A stretch of DNA of 8,665 bases from Patescibacteria group bacterium (GTDB lineage Bacteria > Patescibacteriota > Saccharimonadia > Saccharimonadales > CAIOMD01). Under the pieces are notes generated by a model. The model had not been told where the DNA came from and made no database searches. It was given only the letters and a program-made list of their open reading frames with translations. Positions 6,656-8,665 of this stretch are shown one piece after another. Made by a program: the position numbers and the translations under genes. The stretch lies in assembly GCA_030917025.1 (NCBI GenBank), contig JAUPVN010000068.1, forward strand, positions 1-8,665. Direction: 5' to 3'. Position 1 is the first letter of the stretch. Every line of letters begins with the position of its first letter.

Positions 6656-7280
6656 TTTTAATATCCTCTATAATTGCCTGCTTGTTTTCTTCTAGATATC
6701 CAAAAATATAATCAAGCTGAGATGTCATATCAATTTCGTTACCTATGGCCTCTAGTATGTAATGATTTACAATATCTGCCATGTTCTTTTCAAAATGGGC
6801 CAAAATACGAGCTTTTTCTTGAGCGGCTTCTTCGCTCATTTGTTTTTCTAGCAATATACGTTGTTGTTCTATAACTGTTTTTGTTTTATCTATACTTTCT
6901 AAAGCTAAATCTTTAGCTGTAGTAATAGATTCTTCGTACTTAGAAAACTCTTCTTGCAAAACGCGCATAATTTCTGTTTTCATGTATTCGTTCAGCTGAG
7001 AGGTAGTTAACCTTAAATCTTGTTGCAAAAACATGGCGTTTTCGCCAATAATTTTTTCAAAATGAAGTCTACCCCTGTTTCTTAGCTCTTCTCTAAATTC
7101 ATCGTCAAATATTCTTTCTACACCTTCTTGTGCCACATCAGAAAGCTGAGTGTTAACAAGCGCTCCAGATTGATCAACTGGTTTTTTTGGCTTAGTTGAA
7201 AACCAAACAATAACAAGAGCAATAACAATAATTAGTCCAGCGGCCACTGCAGAAATTGCTATTATTAAACCATTATCCAT
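6645..7280 (-). CDS. atpF: F1Fo ATPase b-type stator subunit
   Basis: Subunit b anchors the stator in the membrane and holds delta and alpha still. The protein has one N-terminal membrane helix (about residues 4-27, LIIAISAVAAGLIIVIALVI), a short Lys/Pro linker (STKPKKP, 28-34), and then a long charged helix (about 50-185) with heptad-like hydrophobic spacing, as in the b coiled-coil stalk. At 211 aa it is longer than E. coli b (156 aa). The last 25 residues (YIFGYLEENKQAIIEDIKNG) would be the delta-binding end. Sequence identity to known b subunits is low, as is usual for this family, so the call rests on topology, length and position directly before delta. The start is supported by AAAGGTGGG about 6 nt upstream of ATG 7280. 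It lies 20 nt after the 279-aa membrane protein. Only one b gene is present, which suggests a homodimer. Confidence 0.88.
   Translation of the reverse strand: MDNGLIIAISAVAAGLIIVIALVIVWFSTKPKKPVDQSGALVNTQLSDVAQEGVERIFDDEFREELRNRGRLHFEKIIGENAMFLQQDLRLTTSQLNEYMKTEIMRVLQEEFSKYEESITTAKDLALESIDKTKTVIEQQRILLEKQMSEEAAQEKARILAHFEKNMADIVNHYILEAIGNEIDMTSQLDYIFGYLEENKQAIIEDIKNGT
6664..6668 (-). promoter_or_regulatory. Ribosome binding site of atpH
   Basis: GAGGA on the minus strand, 8 nt before the ATG at 6655, lies inside the last codons of atpF. It confirms the 11-nt atpF-atpH overlap as a true coupled junction. Confidence 0.6.
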
Positions 7281-7286
7281 ATTTAC

Positions 7287-7293
7287 CCACCTT
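7287..7293 (-). promoter_or_regulatory. Ribosome binding site of atpF
   Basis: Minus-strand AAGGTGG sits 6 nt before the ATG at 7280, within the 20-nt gap after the 279-aa protein gene. It is one of the strongest ribosome binding sites in the window. Confidence 0.6.
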
Positions 7294-7300
7294 TATAATG

Positions 7301-8140
7301 CTAAAGCTTTAATATTAAGTATACGCCAAAAAATCCAGATAATAAAATTAGCATCCCAACCAAAACAACTTGTAGTAAACCGCGCATAATTGCATTTTTG
7401 CCTAGCGGATTACGCCCTATAGACACCATACCCCCCCTAACAGCGCTATAAATAATGCTGCCAGCAATTGCAGAAGTTACTATAATAATAAATAAACTAA
7501 TATAAACTTTGGTGGCATTAACTGGTTTGCCCGCAACAGTTTCTGCAGACTTTCTTAAGGCTTCTGGCAACGAAGTATTATTTTTCATTAAAGGATTTTT
7601 ACCAACAGCAATATCTACAATAATCATACCTACACTTAATTGTTGTTCATTATCTGATGCATCATTAACAGTAATAACAGATTTTACGGTACTTTGGTTA
7701 GAGGCGTCAAATTCTTCTAGGGCTTTGCCAATCACGATATCATTATTTTTACCAGCATTCATACCAATGCCTTTTATGGCTGAAGGAGAGATATAATCGC
7801 CAATTTTTATTGGCCCATTTTGGCTACTAACTAAAACCGGAAAACGACCCCCACTAGCAACATAAACCTTTTCTTCATCGCTTCCTAACAACACAGCAGA
7901 TTCATTGGCTCCTATTATAACGCCATGCAATTGATCTGCTTGGTCAGAATTAACTGGCTCTACCTTACGCGGATCATCATTTTTTAAGCCTACAAGCATA
8001 CCCCTTTGCAGCAATTCGTCAGAGCTATAACCTTGCGTCACGGTTGGAGAGCTGGCAAAAATTGGTGCTGCATAAATAACAAGTACCACCAATAAAGCAC
8101 TGCAAAATATATATGTTTTAAGATTTTTACGTTTTATCAT
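7301..8140 (-). CDS. Exported beta-domain protein with C-terminal c-like membrane hairpin, 279 aa
   Basis: This first gene of the ATPase operon sits where atpB (a) and atpE (c) are expected. Residues 1-29 are a signal peptide (IKRKNLK, hydrophobic core, PIFA before Ser30). Residues 38-175 form an extracytoplasmic beta domain with VIIGANESAVLL (75-86), GRFPVLVSSQNGPIKIGDYI (98-117) and SPSAIKGIGMNAG...VIGKALEEF (118-144). I recognise the pattern 'GxxPVxVSxxNGxIxxGDxxxxSxIxGxxM...VIGKALE' from CPR surface proteins and from peptidase-G2-like chaperone domains of tail spikes. Residues 211-232 and 254-276 are two membrane helices; the loop SIGRNPLGK (240-248) resembles the polar loop of subunit c (R-Q/N-P). 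Counting from that Arg, Met263 falls where c has its ion-binding Asp/Glu, and the second helix has no acidic residue. It therefore cannot serve as an ordinary proton-carrying c. It may be a membrane partner of the F1 stator or rotor, or a c-derived protein with a new role; this is inference. No Shine-Dalgarno is seen before the ATG. Confidence 0.82.
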   Translation of the reverse strand: MIKRKNLKTYIFCSALLVVLVIYAAPIFASSPTVTQGYSSDELLQRGMLVGLKNDDPRKVEPVNSDQADQLHGVIIGANESAVLLGSDEEKVYVASGGRFPVLVSSQNGPIKIGDYISPSAIKGIGMNAGKNNDIVIGKALEEFDASNQSTVKSVITVNDASDNEQQLSVGMIIVDIAVGKNPLMKNNTSLPEALRKSAETVAGKPVNATKVYISLFIIIVTSAIAGSIIYSAVRGGMVSIGRNPLGKNAIMRGLLQVVLVGMLILLSGFFGVYLILKL

Positions 8141-8170
8141 ACAAATATAATATTGTTTATTTATGTTAAC

Positions 8171-8176
8171 AGTATA
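8171..8176 (-). promoter_or_regulatory. Possible -10 box of the ATPase operon
   Basis: TATACT on the minus strand, in the 49-bp gap between the cysteine desulfurase and the 279-aa gene, lies 30 bp before the ATG at 8140. No recognisable -35 is found at 16-18 bp (the bases there read AGTAAA). The operon could equally be read through from the desulfurase gene. Confidence 0.35.
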
Positions 8177-8189
8177 ACGCTAATGATTA

Positions 8190-8665
8190 TTACTTTACTA
8201 GCTGTAAAATAGTTTTACAAAGTAAAGTGCAGGAATCTTTAGTCGTACTTCGCCCTAAAGTTATACGTATAGTACTTTGAGCTTGTGTGTCACTTAGCCC
8301 AATTGCTTTTAAAACATGAGATGGCTCGTCGTTACTAGCACTACAAGCAGAACCAGTAGCGACAATAAAACCCTGTTCATCTAGTTGCATTAGTAAGCGT
8401 TCGTTATCTATGCCATTAACTGTAATATTTATGTTATTAGCTAGCCTTTTGCTACCTTTTGGCCCGTTTAACATAATTTTAGGCAATTTTAATAACTCAT
8501 TTATTGCTTCGTCTCTTATTTTACCAAGACGCTTAACCTCGCTTTTGGCATTACTTTTAGCTTGTTCAAACGCCGTGGCAAAACCAATACACTGAGCAAC
8601 GTTTTCTGTGCCACTACGCAAACTATATTCTTGGCCGCCACCATAAATTAGTGGTTGCAAATTTA
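8190..8665 (-). CDS. nifS: Cysteine desulfurase (NifS/IscS family), C-terminal part
   Basis: This PLP enzyme removes sulfur from L-cysteine as a persulfide for Fe-S clusters or tRNA thiolation. Only the last 157 or so codons are inside the window. The frame stays open to the right edge, and its first visible codons (NLQPLIYGGGQE) are an internal family motif, so the TTG at 8660 is not a true start. Visible motifs are GGGQEYSLRSGTEN, which forms part of the PLP and substrate site; ATGSACSAS with the persulfide cysteine (codon 106 counted from the TTG); the region PSHVLKAIGL; and the C-terminal STIRITLGRSTT, which binds the substrate carboxylate. The Cys loop 'SGSACS'-like signature fits group I (NifS/IscS) rather than SufS. 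The PLP-binding lysine and the N-terminal domain lie outside the window. The gene ends in TAA 49 bp before the ATPase operon and shares its strand. The IscU or thiouridylase partner is not visible, so which pathway it serves is open. Confidence 0.93.
   Translation of the reverse strand, partial: NLQPLIYGGGQEYSLRSGTENVAQCIGFATAFEQAKSNAKSEVKRLGKIRDEAINELLKLPKIMLNGPKGSKRLANNINITVNGIDNERLLMQLDEQGFIVATGSACSASNDEPSHVLKAIGLSDTQAQSTIRITLGRSTTKDSCTLLCKTILQLVK

Larger units (their letters stand above)
2293..8140 (-). other. F1-type ATPase operon (279-aa protein, b, delta, alpha, gamma, beta, epsilon)
   Basis: Seven genes on one strand are joined by a 20-nt gap, two 11-nt overlaps, two ATGA overlaps and a 2-nt gap. 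Such packing implies a single transcript with translational coupling. Gene order after the first gene is the classical bacterial atp order. Subunits a and c are not encoded here. No convincing intrinsic terminator follows atpC; the convergent surface-protein gene ends 9 bp away. Confidence 0.85.

Noticed and set aside
7301..7520. Annotating the 279-aa protein as subunit c (atpE)
   Set aside because: It lacks the carboxylate in helix 2 and the glycine pattern of helix 1, and has a large exported domain. Only the loop and topology resemble c.
7509..7796. Open frame of 95 codons on the plus strand, and other short plus-strand frames at 454-657, 3858-4055, 5123-5359, 6674-6874 and 8410-8595
   Set aside because: They lie wholly or almost wholly antisense to well-supported genes, lack ribosome binding sites I can see, and have no recognisable protein features.
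1..8665. tRNA, rRNA, CRISPR, insertion sequence or attachment site
   Set aside because: I saw no cloverleaf, spaced repeats, transposase or terminal inverted repeats on either strand.

Overview
The window is AT-rich and densely coded. It most likely comes from a Candidate Phyla Radiation (Patescibacteria) genome, and Candidatus Saccharibacteria (TM7) is my best guess. The reasons are the surface-protein families (secreted proteins with a 'SxxYxxxASLGDxxVGNSxSxxYQIYGGY'-type head, and a membrane-anchored spike ending in a tail-fibre-like beta domain), the compact and divergent F1 ATPase operon, and the short leaders. The lineage call rests on recognition of families, not on a search. TGA acts as a stop (ends of the alpha and gamma genes), so the recoded TGA=Gly code of Gracilibacteria/SR1 does not apply.

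Left part (1-2283): a surface-protein block. A secreted protein runs off the left edge on the minus strand (1-271). Behind it lies a second secreted beta-rich protein (361-1143, minus). Divergent to these, from a 108-bp intergenic region with a perfect TATAAT box, is a plus-strand single-pass membrane protein (1252-2283) with a cytoplasmic tail, one membrane helix, a beta-solenoid-like stalk, a glycine-rich hinge and a compact beta head.

Centre and right (2293-8140, minus strand): one tight operon, read from high to low coordinates. It encodes an exported or membrane protein of 279 aa, then F-type ATPase subunits b, delta, alpha, gamma, beta and epsilon. Junctions are a 20-nt gap, 11-nt overlap, 11-nt overlap (if alpha starts at the GTG I prefer), ATGA overlap, ATGA overlap and 2-nt gap. 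The classical order a-c-b-delta-alpha-gamma-beta-epsilon is kept, but a and c are missing. Their place is taken by the 279-aa protein, which has a signal peptide, an extracytoplasmic beta domain of a kind found in CPR surface proteins, and a C-terminal two-helix hairpin. The hairpin carries a GRNP loop reminiscent of subunit c but no membrane carboxylate. The soluble part is also remodelled. Beta keeps its P-loop, catalytic Glu and Walker B Asp, but has Arg where the adenine-stacking Tyr is expected, lacks DELSEED, and ends about 26 residues early. Epsilon has no C-terminal helical domain. Alpha has an altered non-catalytic P-loop.

Right edge (8190-8665, minus): the C-terminal part of a NifS/IscS-type cysteine desulfurase, cut by the window end. 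The window contains no tRNA, rRNA, CRISPR array or mobile element that I can support, and no gene-free stretch over 300 bases.

The most interesting signal is the F1-type motor operon without a recognisable proton channel (no a, no c) but with its own secreted-domain/hairpin membrane protein. It is either a divergent CPR ATP synthase whose a and c genes lie elsewhere, or an F1-like ATPase put to another use.
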